Shown: piece after piece, positions 11,525-23,400 of the stretch
Layout: every line of letters starts with the position of its first letter
Position numbering within the stretch: the first letter of the stretch is position 1
Assembly (NCBI RefSeq): GCF_000004075.3
Contig: NC_026655.2
Coordinates: 6,200,001 to 6,264,000, forward strand
Length of the DNA: 64,000 bases
Direction of reading: 5' to 3'
Source: Cucumis sativus
Lineage: Eukaryota > Streptophyta > Magnoliopsida > Cucurbitales > Cucurbitaceae
Made by a program: the position numbers and the translations under genes
The notes under the pieces: model-generated
The model's input: only the letters and a program-made list of their open reading frames with translations
The model's database searches: none
What the model was told of the DNA's origin: nothing

Positions 11525-13350
11525 ATGAAATGGGGGGTTCTTCTTGTTCTTATTCTGGCCTCCGCCACCGCAGTGTCGTGGGCCGAGAAAGATTTTGAGG
11601 ATGACGGAGAAGAATACCCGAGCCTTGAGATTCCGCAGTTGAAGGATTTTTCAGCTTTTGGGGACTTTCTTACTTATGGGTTCTACCAGAAAAGTTGCCC
11701 CGGCGTCGAAGGCATTATTCACCGTAAAGTCAAGCAGTGGTTCGATAAAGACAACACCATTGCCGCTGGCCTCTTGAGATTGCACTTTCATGACTGCGTC
11801 GTCAGGGTAAATACAGCTCTCTCTCTACCATCTTTCTTTTCTACTCTTAATATTTTTGTCTGGCCTAAAATGAGGCCTAAAAAGCACTAAAATAGTTTTA
11901 CTAGAAAATAAATAAGAGAGTTAACTCATTGATACGCAAATAATAAATAAACAGTACTTAATATCTAAACTAAACATTAAGTAAAATAGAGGGAAAATTG
12001 GCACTAACATGCATGGGCTCCGGGCGGGGTTGTGCAATTGCAGGGCTGCGATGGTTCTATTCTTCTGGATTACGAGGGAAGTGAGAGACGGGCTCCGGCG
12101 AGCAAGACACTTAGAGGTTTCGAAGTGATCGACGATATCAAAGCTGAGTTAGAGAAAAAGTGCCCGAAAACAGTTTCTTGCGCTGATATTTTAACCGCTG
12201 CTGCGAGAGAAGCGACGGTCCTCATGGGAGGGCCTTATTGGATGGTACCATATGGAAGAAGAGATGGAGTTGATTCCATTGCCAAAGAAACAGAATTAGT
12301 GCCAATGGGTATTGAAGACATCACTTCTCTCATTGAATTATACCAATCTCTTGGCTTGAATGTCCTCGATTTGGTCGTTCTTTCAGGTATACATTCTTAC
12401 TATCTAACTCTTACGGTGTTACCTTTCAACTGATTTGTGTTAAGTACTTAACATTAAAACCTCTCGGTTATACCTTAATTTTGTCCCTAATCTTTAATTA
12501 AATTAAATTAGATAAAATGAGGTGTTATTTGTGCATTTCAGTCTTAGTAAGTTCCAAATTTGAAATCTTAACTCGCTTAGCTAGATTGTCTATGGATTTT
12601 ATCCAATTAGATTTCAAATGATTTTGATAAATTACTTATTTTTTTATAAATCAATATATAAACTTTATAATCAAAGTAAATTTAGGTCGGTATTAACATG
12701 ACTTATGTCTTTAGAGGGTGAAAGTTAAATTCTATACGCGTACTAAAAAAAAGATAGAAACCTTATACAATGAATGAAATTATCCAAAAATAATGACACT
12801 AATTATCATGATAATGGTTTATGGCTTAATTCCAACCCTAGATCTAAAAAAGCTCCATTTTCACTTGTTTGCATTTGTGTATACAAATCTTTAAATTTAC
12901 CGTCATTCATGAACTGGAAGAATGAATTGGAAATTTTGTGAAGGGGCACACACAATCGGAAGGGCAACGTGTGGAGTGGTACAAGAAAGACTTTACAATT
13001 ACAGCGCAACTGGAAAACCCGACCCATCATTGAATCCAAAATACTTAAACTTCTTGAGAAGGAAATGCCGATGGGCCACCGACTACGCGGACCTTGACGC
13101 TACAACTCCCAACAAATTCGACAACGCCTATTACTCCAATCTCCCAAAAAAGATGGGTCTTTTGTCCTCTGATGCCGCTCTCTATACCGATTCAAGAACT
13201 TCCCCTATTGTTAAAGCCTTGGCCTATCAGCCCTCCATTTTCCGCCACCAATTTGCTGTCTCCATGGCTAAGCTTGGGAACGTTCAAGTTCTTACTGACC
13301 TTTTCGAAGGCGAGATTCGAACCAAATGCAGTTGTAGGAATTCTCCTTGA
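11525..13350 (+). CDS. Class III secretory peroxidase, three exons
   Basis: Exons 11525-11806, 12044-12386 and 12944-13350 join with GT-AG borders into 343 residues. Class III peroxidases are secreted haem enzymes that oxidise phenolics with H2O2 in the wall or vacuole. A signal peptide (about 1-20) precedes an acidic stretch (about 21-50) and then the fold, starting YGFYQKSCPG. The distal site is RLHFHDCVVR (Arg85, His89), with GCDGSILLDYEGSERR after it. The haem-binding proximal His211 lies in LSGAHTIGRA and is created across the second splice junction. The eight cysteines of the family disulphides are visible (SCP, HDC, GCD, KKC, VSC, ATC, RKC, TKC). The motif FHDCVV replaces the commoner FHDCFV. 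It most resembles the PRX7-like group, but the subgroup is uncertain. Confidence 0.9.
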
Positions 13351-15148
13351 TATGTTATATATCCACTACTACTGGTTGATCTCTTCCATTTTTCTTTCAA
13401 CATTTTTGTTTTTGGTTGTTGGTAATTTTCTTCTTCTCTAATTTCATGTTAAGGATTGATGTATTATTGCAGTCTTGATCTTGGTTTTGGGATCAGATAC
13501 CTTTCAATGATTATGGTATTAATGATGCTTATTGTGGAGTTGCGTACGTAAGAGTTTTAGTCTATATATCTATATATTTTTTGTGCCGTTTCTTACGCTG
13601 TTTTGTGTGAGAAGTAATATAGTAAAAGTCTTATAATTAACACAGTTTAGCTACCACAATTAACATGGTAAGAGTAAGTTTAGGTCTGAGTTAATTGATA
13701 TGATTTTCAATTTTGAAATACGTTGGAAAGTTCTATCCTCCATCTCCAATATTGTTCTACTAATATAATAAAAATAAGAATACTACGACATTTGTTTTGT
13801 ATAAAATTTTTATTGAAGCACATTTGAAAATCATCCTACTATAGACCTAATAAAAATAAAATTGTGTTACTATTGGCCGTAATCTAAAATATATAACAAA
13901 ATTTAGATCTTTTTGTTATATTTGTAAATTTTTATAGGTTGATGATTATTTTAAAGAAAGGATCTGTAATTTAAATTAATTGATGATAGATTCTGTTATA
14001 CATAGTTTTTAAAAGTTGTTACACTCTTAGTTAAAAAGTGCTACTCAATATTGCAATAATCCATTTTTCAAATATGCCAAGTGTTATTGCTTGGGGCGTA
14101 TATCGTCTTTATCTATTTTAAAGAAAGAGAGCTATTGCTTCTGCTTTCTTTTCTCCCTCTACACCTATCTTCCTTTCTCCCATCACCTGCACATGTTGAG
14201 TTGGGAGTTTGGCAAGATGTGTGGTTGTTCCATATATTGATTATCGGTTTCTTTGTAGGAAGATGATCGGTTACTCTGTAGGAAGATGTGTGACTCCAAG
14301 CCTATGAGAGAAGCTCACCTCCTTTATTTACCAAATGTATTAGTTAGAAGCTCTTACGTCGAGAGTTTTTCAAGTAATTAATTATTGTGTTTTAAGTCTT
14401 TATTGTTTGTTTTTATAAAATTTTTCAACTTATTCATCAGGAAAGGTAAAATTGGGAGGCCTTGTCCCAACATTACATTTTTTCAATAAGAGTAATAAGG
14501 GTGCACCAACTTTTATGCATTTCAATTTTATCATATATACACAACAAAAATGAATTAAAAAAACTTCAGAAAGGAAGAAATAAAAATTACCATGTGACAA
14601 ATTATTATAAACTTAGGTACAAGTACATGTGTTGTGTCAATTGGAGATGCATCTAATTATTTTTCTCTCAATGTTTTAATATTCAAGATTTTATTACTTT
14701 TAAGATAATTCCAAATCACCTATGGATCATTATTCACATTTTTATCTTTTTGATGTTTTCTTGGTATTAATCATTCCCTAACAATATCATCTTTTGTGTG
14801 CATTAAGCCCATTATCTATTAATATATAATTAGTTAATTTTAACTTTTTAGAAGTACTTTTTATATAAACATTATTTACAATATTATATATCTAACCAAG
14901 AGACAAAGATTTGGCACTTTGAGAAACTATGATGATCAACATTTGCTTTTACTGCATTTGTTTGTGGTAATGTCAATTTCTATATGTAATGGAGAACTAA
15001 TTATGATCATCTACATATGTCTATAGTGGGTCAAGTAATTATAATTCATCCAATTTCATTTTTTTAAACAAAGCTATAACTTAGCCTCTAATTTTTATGT
15101 CTTGAAAGCTTACAACAATTTTTAGGAAAAAAAAAGCTTCAAGGAAGT
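13351..15148. other. Intergenic region between the peroxidase and the RLP array
   Basis: AT-rich, with no supported gene. A 23-base unit is repeated in tandem at 14243-14265 and 14266-14288 (ATCGGTTTCTTTGTAGGAAG and so on, with two differences). The slightly GC-richer block 14090-14350 around it may be an old transposon fragment, but I could not place it in a family. Confidence 0.5.
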
Positions 15149-15175
15149 TTATATATATATATATACATATATATG
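15149..15175 (+). promoter_or_regulatory. TATA region of RLP-A
   Basis: A TATATA-rich stretch lies about 50-75 bases before the RLP-A start codon. The following leader (GCAATCAGTTAGCAGG) matches the leaders of the other array genes only in its proximal part. Confidence 0.5.
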
Positions 15176-15222
15176 CAATCAGTTAGCAGGCTTTACAAAG
15201 CAATTTTGTTCTGTAAAAACAT

Positions 15223-18200
15223 ATGGATAAGCATTATTTCATAAATTGTTATGTCTCATTTGTATGGGTGTTTTGTGTAATATTGCTCTCAACTACAATT
15301 GTTGGTGATTATACTTCAAATAATTGTAGCGATATTGAGAGGGAAGCCTTGATTTCCTTCAAACAAGGCTTATTAGATCCTTCAGCTCGACTTTCTTCTT
15401 GGGTCGGCCATAATTGCTGTCAATGGCATGGCATAACTTGTAATCCCATTTCAGGAAAAGTCATTAAAATTGATCTACACAATTCATTAGGCTTTGCCAT
15501 TTCTCAATTTGTTGAGTATGGAGATCCAGGACGACCATGGATAGATCTCGAGGATTTCATACGAGAGTTCCAAAAGACTTGCTTGAGAGGGAAAATAAGT
15601 TACTCTCTACTTGAGCTCAAATATTTGTACTATTTGGACTTAAGTTTCAATGATTTTGAAGGTGCTTCAATTCCATATTTCTTTGGGATGCTCAAAAGTT
15701 TAAGGTACCTCAAGCTTTCTTCTGCAAATTTTAATGGACAGATTCCCATTTATCTTAGAAATTTGACTAATTTGAGCTATCTAGATCTTTCGGATGAACG
15801 AGGATTCATGTTACATGTTAAGAACTTGCAATGGCTCCCAAGTCTTTCTTCTCTTGAGTACCTTAATCTTGGAGGTGTGAATTTAATTAGTGTTGAAAGA
15901 AATTGGATGCATACAATCAATAGACTTTCTTCTTTGTCAGAGCTGCACTTAAGTAATTGTGGTATTTCAAGTTTCGATACTTCAATTGCTTTTTTAAACC
16001 TCACTTCACTTAGAGTCCTTGATTTATCAAGTAATTTGATAAATTCTTCCATACCTTTATGGCTATCGAATTTGACTAGTCTTTCAACACTTAATTTAAA
16101 TGACAATATTTTTCAAGGAACAATTCCTCATAATTTTGTGAAATTGAAAAATCTCCGAGTTCTTGAATTGAGTGGGAATAGTTTAAGTAATGATATTGGA
16201 GATCACAACCCACCAATCTTTTCACAAAGTCTTTGCAACTTACGATTTTTGCACCTTGCATACAATCATTATGATTTTAAACTTGAAATTTTTTTGGATA
16301 GTTTCTCAAATTGTTCGCGCAATAGGTTGGAATCCTTGGATTTGGAAGGTAATAGAATTGTGGGAGAGATACCAAATTCACTGGGGACGTTTAAGAATCT
16401 TCGATTCTTGAATCTTTCTGATAATTTCTTGTGGGGTTCACTTCCAAATTCAATAGGTAATTTGTCATTATTAGAGCATCTACATGTGTCGAGTAATGTC
16501 TTGAATGGAACTATACCTTCGAGTTTTGGTCAACTTTCAAAATTAGTTTATTACGAAGATTATGGGAATTCATGGAATACAACCATAACAGAAGTTCACT
16601 TAATGAATTTGACAGAATTGAAAATCCTTCAAGTGTGGACAAAAAATATACAAACTTTTGTTTTCAACATCACATACGATTGGATTCCTCCCTTTTGTCT
16701 CAAGATCCTTTTTTTGGAAAATTGTCTCATTGGCTCTCAATTTCCAACTTGGCTTCGAACTCAAACTCAACTAACTGAGATTGTTCTCTCTAATGTTGGG
16801 ATTTTTGGCTCTCTACCAAACGACTGGATTTCTAAGGTATCTTCTCAAGTCATTAGATTGGATTTGTCCAACAACTTATTCAATCTAAACCTGTCTCACA
16901 TATTCACTTCTCATCAGAAAAATGATAGTGGAGAAAATGATTCAATTATTCCCTTAAGATATCCTAATCTAATACACTTAGATCTTCGAAATAATCAACT
17001 GTTGGGCACTGTACCCTTAACCATCAACGATTCGATGCCCAATCTGTATAGATTAGATTTGTCAAAAAATAATCTCCACGGTACAATTCCATCATCCATT
17101 AAAACCATGAATCATCTTGAAGTACTTTCAATGTCACACAACCAACTTTCAGGGAAGCTCTTTGATGATTGGAGTAGACTCAAATCATTACTCGTTGTTG
17201 ATTTAGCCAAGAACAATCTTCACGGAAAAATCCCAACCACAATAGGTTTGTTGACATCCCTCAACAAATTGATGTTAAACAACAACAATCTCCATGGAGA
17301 AATTCCCAATTCTTTGCAGAATTGTTCACTCCTCACCAGCCTTGACCTCTCTGAAAACAGATTATTATCCGGAAAGCTACCGTCATGGTTAGGAGTAGCT
17401 GTGCCAAAGCTACAATTGTTAAACCTACGGTCGAACCGTTTCAGTGGAACCATCCCAAGACAATGGTGCAATCTTTCTGCCATCTGTGTGCTAGATCTAT
17501 CAAACAACCATCTTGATGGGGAGCTCCCAAATTGTTTATATAATTGGAAATATTTCGTGCAAGATTACTACAGGGATGGATTGAGATCTTATCAAACAAA
17601 TAGTGGAGCCTATTACAGCTATGAAGAAAATACAAGATTGGTTATGAAAGGAATGGAATCTGAATACAATACTATTCTTGACTCTGTTTTGACAATAGAT
17701 CTTTCAAGGAATAAATTGAATGGTGAAATTCCAAAGGAGATTACAAACCTTGTCCAACTTGATACCTTAAACTTATCGAACAACAACTTTGTTGGTATCA
17801 TACCAGAAAATATTGGAGCTATGAAGAAATTAGAGACACTGGATCTGTCCTACAACAATCTGCGTGGCAGAATTCCTGCCAGTCTAGCTTCACTAAATTT
17901 CTTGACGCATTTGAATATGTCATTCAACAATTTGACAGGAAAAATACCAATGGGTAATCAACTTCAAACGTTGGAAGATCCCTCCATCTATGAAGGGAAT
18001 CCTTCTTTATGTGGACCTCCTCTTCAAATCAAGTGTCCAGGGGATGAAAGCTCAAACAATGTTCTTATTTCAACAAGTGAAGAAGAAGAAGAAGAAGATG
18101 GGAATGAAAATGACTTGGAAATGATTGGCTTCTACATTAGTATGGCAATTGGTTTTCCAGTTGGAATCAACATATTGTTCTTCACCATTTTCACAAACGA

Positions 18201-18309
18201 AGCAAGAAGAATATTCTACTTTGGTTTTGTGGATGATGTCAATTACAAAATACTCCAAATAATTGATTTTCTTATAGTTGGTCTGAGGAGAATGATGAGA
18301 TGGAGATGA
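15223..18309 (+). CDS. EIX2-like LRR receptor-like protein, RLP-A
   Basis: A single-exon frame of 1028 residues. EIX-type receptor-like proteins sit in the plasma membrane, bind extracellular ligands and signal through SOBIR1/BAK1-type kinases. Signal peptide about 1-28. The LRR N-cap has the CCQWHGITC signature, followed by an extended row of plant LRRs. A non-LRR island (YEENTRLVMKGMESEY) precedes the last LRRs. The LRR C-cap is CGPPLQIKCPGD, then an acidic stretch rich in Glu before a membrane helix at about 967-990 (FYISMAIGFPVGINILFF, with a GxxxG pattern). The cytoplasmic tail is about 38 residues with no kinase and contains YKIL, a YxxPhi-type sorting signal. It is the most diverged of the four long copies. 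The ligand is unknown. Confidence 0.93.
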   Translation: MDKHYFINCYVSFVWVFCVILLSTTIVGDYTSNNCSDIEREALISFKQGLLDPSARLSSWVGHNCCQWHGITCNPISGKVIKIDLHNSLGFAISQFVEYGDPGRPWIDLEDFIREFQKTCLRGKISYSLLELKYLYYLDLSFNDFEGASIPYFFGMLKSLRYLKLSSANFNGQIPIYLRNLTNLSYLDLSDERGFMLHVKNLQWLPSLSSLEYLNLGGVNLISVERNWMHTINRLSSLSELHLSNCGISSFDTSIAFLNLTSLRVLDLSSNLINSSIPLWLSNLTSLSTLNLNDNIFQGTIPHNFVKLKNLRVLELSGNSLSNDIGDHNPPIFSQSLCNLRFLHLAYNHYDFKLEIFLDSFSNCSRNRLESLDLEGNRIVGEIPNSLGTFKNLRFLNLSDNFLWGSLPNSIGNLSLLEHLHVSSNVLNGTIPSSFGQLSKLVYYEDYGNSWNTTITEVHLMNLTELKILQVWTKNIQTFVFNITYDWIPPFCLKILFLENCLIGSQFPTWLRTQTQLTEIVLSNVGIFGSLPNDWISKVSSQVIRLDLSNNLFNLNLSHIFTSHQKNDSGENDSIIPLRYPNLIHLDLRNNQLLGTVPLTINDSMPNLYRLDLSKNNLHGTIPSSIKTMNHLEVLSMSHNQLSGKLFDDWSRLKSLLVVDLAKNNLHGKIPTTIGLLTSLNKLMLNNNNLHGEIPNSLQNCSLLTSLDLSENRLLSGKLPSWLGVAVPKLQLLNLRSNRFSGTIPRQWCNLSAICVLDLSNNHLDGELPNCLYNWKYFVQDYYRDGLRSYQTNSGAYYSYEENTRLVMKGMESEYNTILDSVLTIDLSRNKLNGEIPKEITNLVQLDTLNLSNNNFVGIIPENIGAMKKLETLDLSYNNLRGRIPASLASLNFLTHLNMSFNNLTGKIPMGNQLQTLEDPSIYEGNPSLCGPPLQIKCPGDESSNNVLISTSEEEEEEDGNENDLEMIGFYISMAIGFPVGINILFFTIFTNEARRIFYFGFVDDVNYKILQIIDFLIVGLRRMMRWR

Positions 18310-19919
18310 AGAAGCTACTAATCAAAGACTGCAGTTTCTTGGTTGGCCAGCTGCATGCAAATGGAAGTTTATATTTAAGAATGTTATGTTACTTTTCTTT
18401 TTGCATCTTTCTCAGTTTTTATGCATGATGTTATTATACGTTTGTAGACTGTTTTAGTTGATTATAATAAAATGTGAATGCATGAGTTTTGATTACTAAT
18501 TTGTTTTTGTTTTTTCATTATTCTATATTCGTTAGATGAAATGGTGAAGACTTAATTTATAGGGTAAATCACAATTTAGAAATTCTATTAGAATTTTGTT
18601 TTAAAATGATTAATACAAAATTTCCACACATGCAATATTAGAACATGCAACATATCTAAAATCAAATGGGATGTATAGATGTGATCTCTTAATGAACCGA
18701 AATCAAATAGAAGTGGTCTCCTGATTAATCGAAATCAAATTTTCATGGTAGAAAATGATGTGGAAACTTTCCTTCCTCGCTGTTTCAACATTTTAGACAG
18801 AAGAAAAAAATTTAGATTTTTTTTATGAAAAATTGTAAAAATAATAAATTTGACAAAATATTTACCATATATAATAAAATTTTAGATTTTATCAATGTGA
18901 TAAATTTCTATCATCATATCGATGATAATTTTGATAGATAGTGATGAAAGTCTATAAATTTCTATGATCAATAAAATCTAAAATTTTGTTACAGCTTGTA
19001 AATATTTTAATTTATTTTACTATATTTAAAAATATTTCTTGATTTTTTTCACTATATTTTTTATTACAAAGAGTTTACAAACATACTTAAATTTTATAGG
19101 GTGTTTGGGATTTTGATATGGCTAAAATTACTTTTGCTACGATCAAAATCATTTTTATATAAGAAATTCATGTTTGAAAATAAAATAAAATTTACGTCCG
19201 TTGCACATGTAAAGATTATAATGTTAACTTTTTACGTTTAAATATTACTAAACAAAATATTGTAGCTAAGAGAAACTGTTTTTTGTAATATAATTGAGTA
19301 GGGAGATTCAAACTATCGCTTGAAAAAAAAAATCTAAGATCACATATTCACATTAATTATAACAAAATATAATTCTAAATGTGATCTATAAATAAATTTT
19401 ATAAAAATGACTTCATAAAATTATCAAAGTCATGAGAGTTTGATTAATCAATATTATATTATATTATATAATAGAAATTATTATAAGAAAAGAGCATATA
19501 CATTTGTCATAGGAAAACTGATGTAACTTGTAAAAAAAATTCAAAATGTTGGTAAGAAAATGATGAAAGAGATGTATTTATATATAGTTGAAAAAAAATG
19601 ATTACAAAAATCTTTTGAAATTTCATCATTAAATATAAATTCATATTTTTTAAATAATAAATTATATAATATAATTAATAAACTTCTTTTAAAAAACTCA
19701 TATGGGGTATAAACGATTGGTTTTTTTTTATTTATTTGAAATCTCATCGTTAAATATAAATTCATAATTTTTAGAAATTAAATTAAAGATCACAGGGTAA
19801 TATTGATTTTATTTTTCATATTAAATAAATAGAAACAAATAATAAATCAATTATAGAAAAATATAATTCATAAACTTCTTTTAGAAAATAATATAAATGA
19901 CTTGTTTTCGTTTTTTTCC
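18310..19919. other. Spacer RLP-A to RLP-B
   Basis: Very AT-rich. It holds the RLP-A 3' flank with AATAAA-like signals near 18465, and a palindromic element at about 18825-19055. No coding sequence is supported; the minus-strand frame at 19541-19765 is low complexity. Confidence 0.6.
18825..19055. mobile_element. Palindromic MITE-like element, second family
   Basis: The segments AAAATATTTACC ... AAAATTTTAGATTTTATCAA on the left and the reverse complement of AAAATCTAAAATTTTGTTAC ... GTAAATATTTT on the right pair with each other. The centre holds several TCTATCATC/GATGATAGA-like mirrored words. Fragments with the same right-end signature, GTTATATTTATAAATATTTT, occur near 24528 and 33116. Confidence 0.5.
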
Positions 19920-20452
19920 CTAAAGTAGGAAACCCAATAATTTCATTCTTGCTGGACAGCACTAACTCTTGAACCTAAAGCTAATTTTTTTGTACATATA
20001 TCAAATCATAGTCCCATTTTTCAAATGGTTAGATGATTTTTGTGTAAGAAATGATATTGAAATGATATTACCACATTGATTATTGTTTCAACGACATGAT
20101 TTTGGATGCTTCACTGAATTTTCTTTTTAGCACAGTGATACTTTGAGTGTGTGTTGAAACTTATTTATTTTTGTTTTCTTATTTGCACAGTGACACTTTT
20201 GTTCTTTTTAAATATTGTACTATATTTGTAAATAGTTTATATATGTTCGAGAATGCTTTTTTTAGTTTTCTCATAAGGCTACAAATACTCATTTTAATTG
20301 GGTTCACTTCCAACGAGTTTTAGCTTCTCTCTCTAGTCAAAAGAAAAATAAGCCTTAAGAGTGTTTATATATATATATATATATATATGTCCAATAGATT
20401 AGCAAATTTTGCAAAACCATATTCTGTGTTCAGTGAAAATTATTGGTAGCAC
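19920..20452 (+). promoter_or_regulatory. Duplicated promoter block of RLP-B
   Basis: About 530 bases upstream of RLP-B align by eye with the regions upstream of RLP-C (27110-27519) and RLP-D (34140-34753). Shared words include AACCTAAAGCTAATTTTT, ATATCAAATCAT, GGTTAGATGATTT and the leader TTAGCAAATTTTGCAAAA. A TATATA run at 20365-20389 is the likely TATA region. Conservation of this block with the genes implies shared ancestral regulation. Confidence 0.6.
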
Positions 20453-23400
20453 ATGGCTGATAAGGATTTCATAAAGTGTTATGTCTCATTTGTATGGATG
20501 CTTTGTGTAATATTGCTCTCAACAACTATTGTTGGTGCTTATACTTTCAATAATAACTGTAGCTCTGTTGAGAGGGAAGCCTTGATTTCCTTCAAACAAG
20601 GCTTATCAGATCCTTCTGCTCGTCTTTCTTCCTGGGTGGGTCACAATTGTTGTCAATGGCATGGCATAACCTGTAATCTCATTTCTGGAAAAGTCACCAA
20701 AATTGATCTACACAACTCATTCAAATCTACCATTTCTACATCCCTTACCATTTCTGCATCATCTTCTACCATTTCTCCATCATCTCTTAGGATTATGATT
20801 ATTAGTGGGGGTTATGAACAACCATGGAAAGATTCCGAGGATTTTGTCCAAGTATTCCAAAAGACTTGTTTGAGAGGGAAAATGAGTTCTTCTCTACTTG
20901 AGCTCAAATATCTGAATTATCTGGACTTAAGTCTAAATAATTTTGAAGGTGCTCCAATTCCATATTTTTTTGGGATGCTCACGAGCCTAAGGTACCTCAA
21001 CCTTTCTTTTGCAAATTTTAGTGGACAAATTCCCGTTTATCTAGGAAATTTATCTAATTTGAATCATCTAGATCTTTCTACTTGGAAACTAGAGAATTTC
21101 GATTGGCCTAATTTGCATGTTGAAAACTTGCAATGGATTTCTGGTCTTTCTTCTCTTGAGTTCCTTAATCTTGGAGGGGTGAATTTAATTAGTGTCCAAG
21201 CTTCAAATTGGATGCACACAGTCAATGGACTTTCTTCTTTGTCAGAACTATATTTAAGTAATTGTGGTATTTCAAGTTTTGACACTTCAACTGATTTTTT
21301 AAATCTCACTTCACTCATAGTCCTTGATATCTCACGTAATAGGATAAATTCTTCCATACCTTTGTGGCTATCTAATCTTACTAGTATTTCAACGCTTGAT
21401 CTGAGTTACAATTATTTTCAAGGTACAATTCCTCATGATTTTATGAAATTGAAAAATCTCCAACACCTAGACTTCACCTCTAATAGCTTAAGTAATATTA
21501 TTGGAGATCACTCACGGCCAAGCTTTCCACAAAATCTTTGCAACTTACAACTTTTGCACCTTTCATACAATAGTTTTCAGGATAAACTTGAAGAGTTTTT
21601 GGATAGTTTCTCAAATTGTACCCTGAATAGTTTGGAATCCTTGGACTTGTCAAGCAATGGATTTGTGGGAGAGATACCAAATTCATTGGGAACATTTGAG
21701 AACCTAAGAACCTTAGATCTTTCCTTCAATAAATTGTGGGGTTCACTTCCAAATTCAATAGCTAATTTTTCATTGTTACAGTACTTAGATATCTCATTTA
21801 ACTCCTTAAATGGAACTATACCTTTAAGTTTTGGACAACTTTCAAACTTAGTCACGTTCAGAAATCACCAAAATTCATGGAAAAATATAACCAGAACAGA
21901 GACAGACTTAGTAAATTTGACAAAGTTGGAGATCTTTCACCTCTCGACAAAAAATACACAAGAATTTGTTTTCTCAACATCTCATGCGATTGGATTCCTC
22001 CATTCAAACTGAAGGTTCTTTATTTGGAAAATTGTTTCATTGGCCCACAGTTTCCAATTTGGCTTCGAACTCAAACTCACCTTATTGAGATCACTCTCAG
22101 GAATGTGGGGATCTCAGGCTCTATACCATATGAGTGGATTTCTAACATATCTTCTCAAGTCACTATATTGGATTTGTCCAACAACTTGCTCAATATGAGA
22201 TTGTCCCACATATTCATCATATCTGATCAAACTAATTTTGTTGGTGAAAGTCAAAAGCTCCTCAATGACTCAATTCCCCTTCTTTATCCCAATCTAGTAT
22301 ACTTGAATCTACGAAACAACAAACTGTGGGGCCCTATACCCTCAACTATCAATGATTCCATGCCCAAGTTGTTTGAATTAGATTTGTCTAAGAATTACCT
22401 TATTAATGGTGCAATTCCGTCGTCCATTAAAACAATGAATCACCTTGGAGTATTGTTAATGTCAGACAACCAACTTTCAGGAGAGCTTTTTGATGATTGG
22501 AGTAGACTCAAATCAATGTTTGTTGTTGATTTAGCCAACAATAATCTACACGGAAAAATTCCAAGCACAATAGGTCTATCAACATCGCTCAATGTATTAA
22601 AGTTAGAGAACAACAATTTGCATGGAGAAATTCCGGAATCCTTGCAGAATTGTTCGCTACTCACGAGCATTGATCTTTCAGGAAATAGATTCTTAAACGG
22701 AAACTTGCCTTCATGGATAGGAGTAGTTGTGTCAGAGCTACGATTGTTAAACCTGCGGTCTAATAATTTCAGCGGAACCATTCCAAGACAATGGTGCAAT
22801 CTTCTTTTTCTTCGTATATTTGATCTATCAAACAATCGTCTTGTTGGAGAAGTTCCAAGTTGTTTGTATAATTGGACATCTTTTGTCGAAGGCAACGATG
22901 ACATTATTGGATTGGGATATTATCATGAGGGTAAGAAAACGTGGTATTACTCGTTCGAAGAAAAGACAAGATTGGTTATGAAAGGTATAGAGTCTGAATA
23001 CTACAATAAAGTTCTCGAGCTTGTTCTGACAATAGATCTTTCAAGGAATGAATTGAGTGGTCAGATTCCAAATGAGATAACAAAGCTCATTCACTTGGTT
23101 ACTCTAAACTTGTCTTGGAACGCTCTTGTGGGTACCATTTCAGAAAGCATTGGGGCCATGAAAACTTTAGAAACACTGGATCTCTCCCACAACCATCTTT
23201 CTGGAAGGATTCCCGATAGCCTAACATCTTTAAATTTCTTGACACATTTGAATATGTCATTCAACAATTTGACAGGAAGAATACCGACGGGTAATCAGCT
23301 TCAAACACTGGAAGACCCATGGATCTATGAAGGCAATCATTATCTATGTGGGCCTCCTCTAATTCGGATCAAGTGTCCAGGTGATGAGAGTTCAAGCAAT

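Noticed and set aside
15777-16106. Minus-strand frames inside the RLP genes (also 21064, 22440, 27720, 29445, 36691)
   Set aside because: They recur at equivalent places in every paralogue because LRR codon patterns leave the reverse frame open; there is no independent signal.
15223-18309. RLP-A as a receptor kinase
   Set aside because: The frame ends 38 residues after the membrane helix and no kinase motif follows in any frame downstream.
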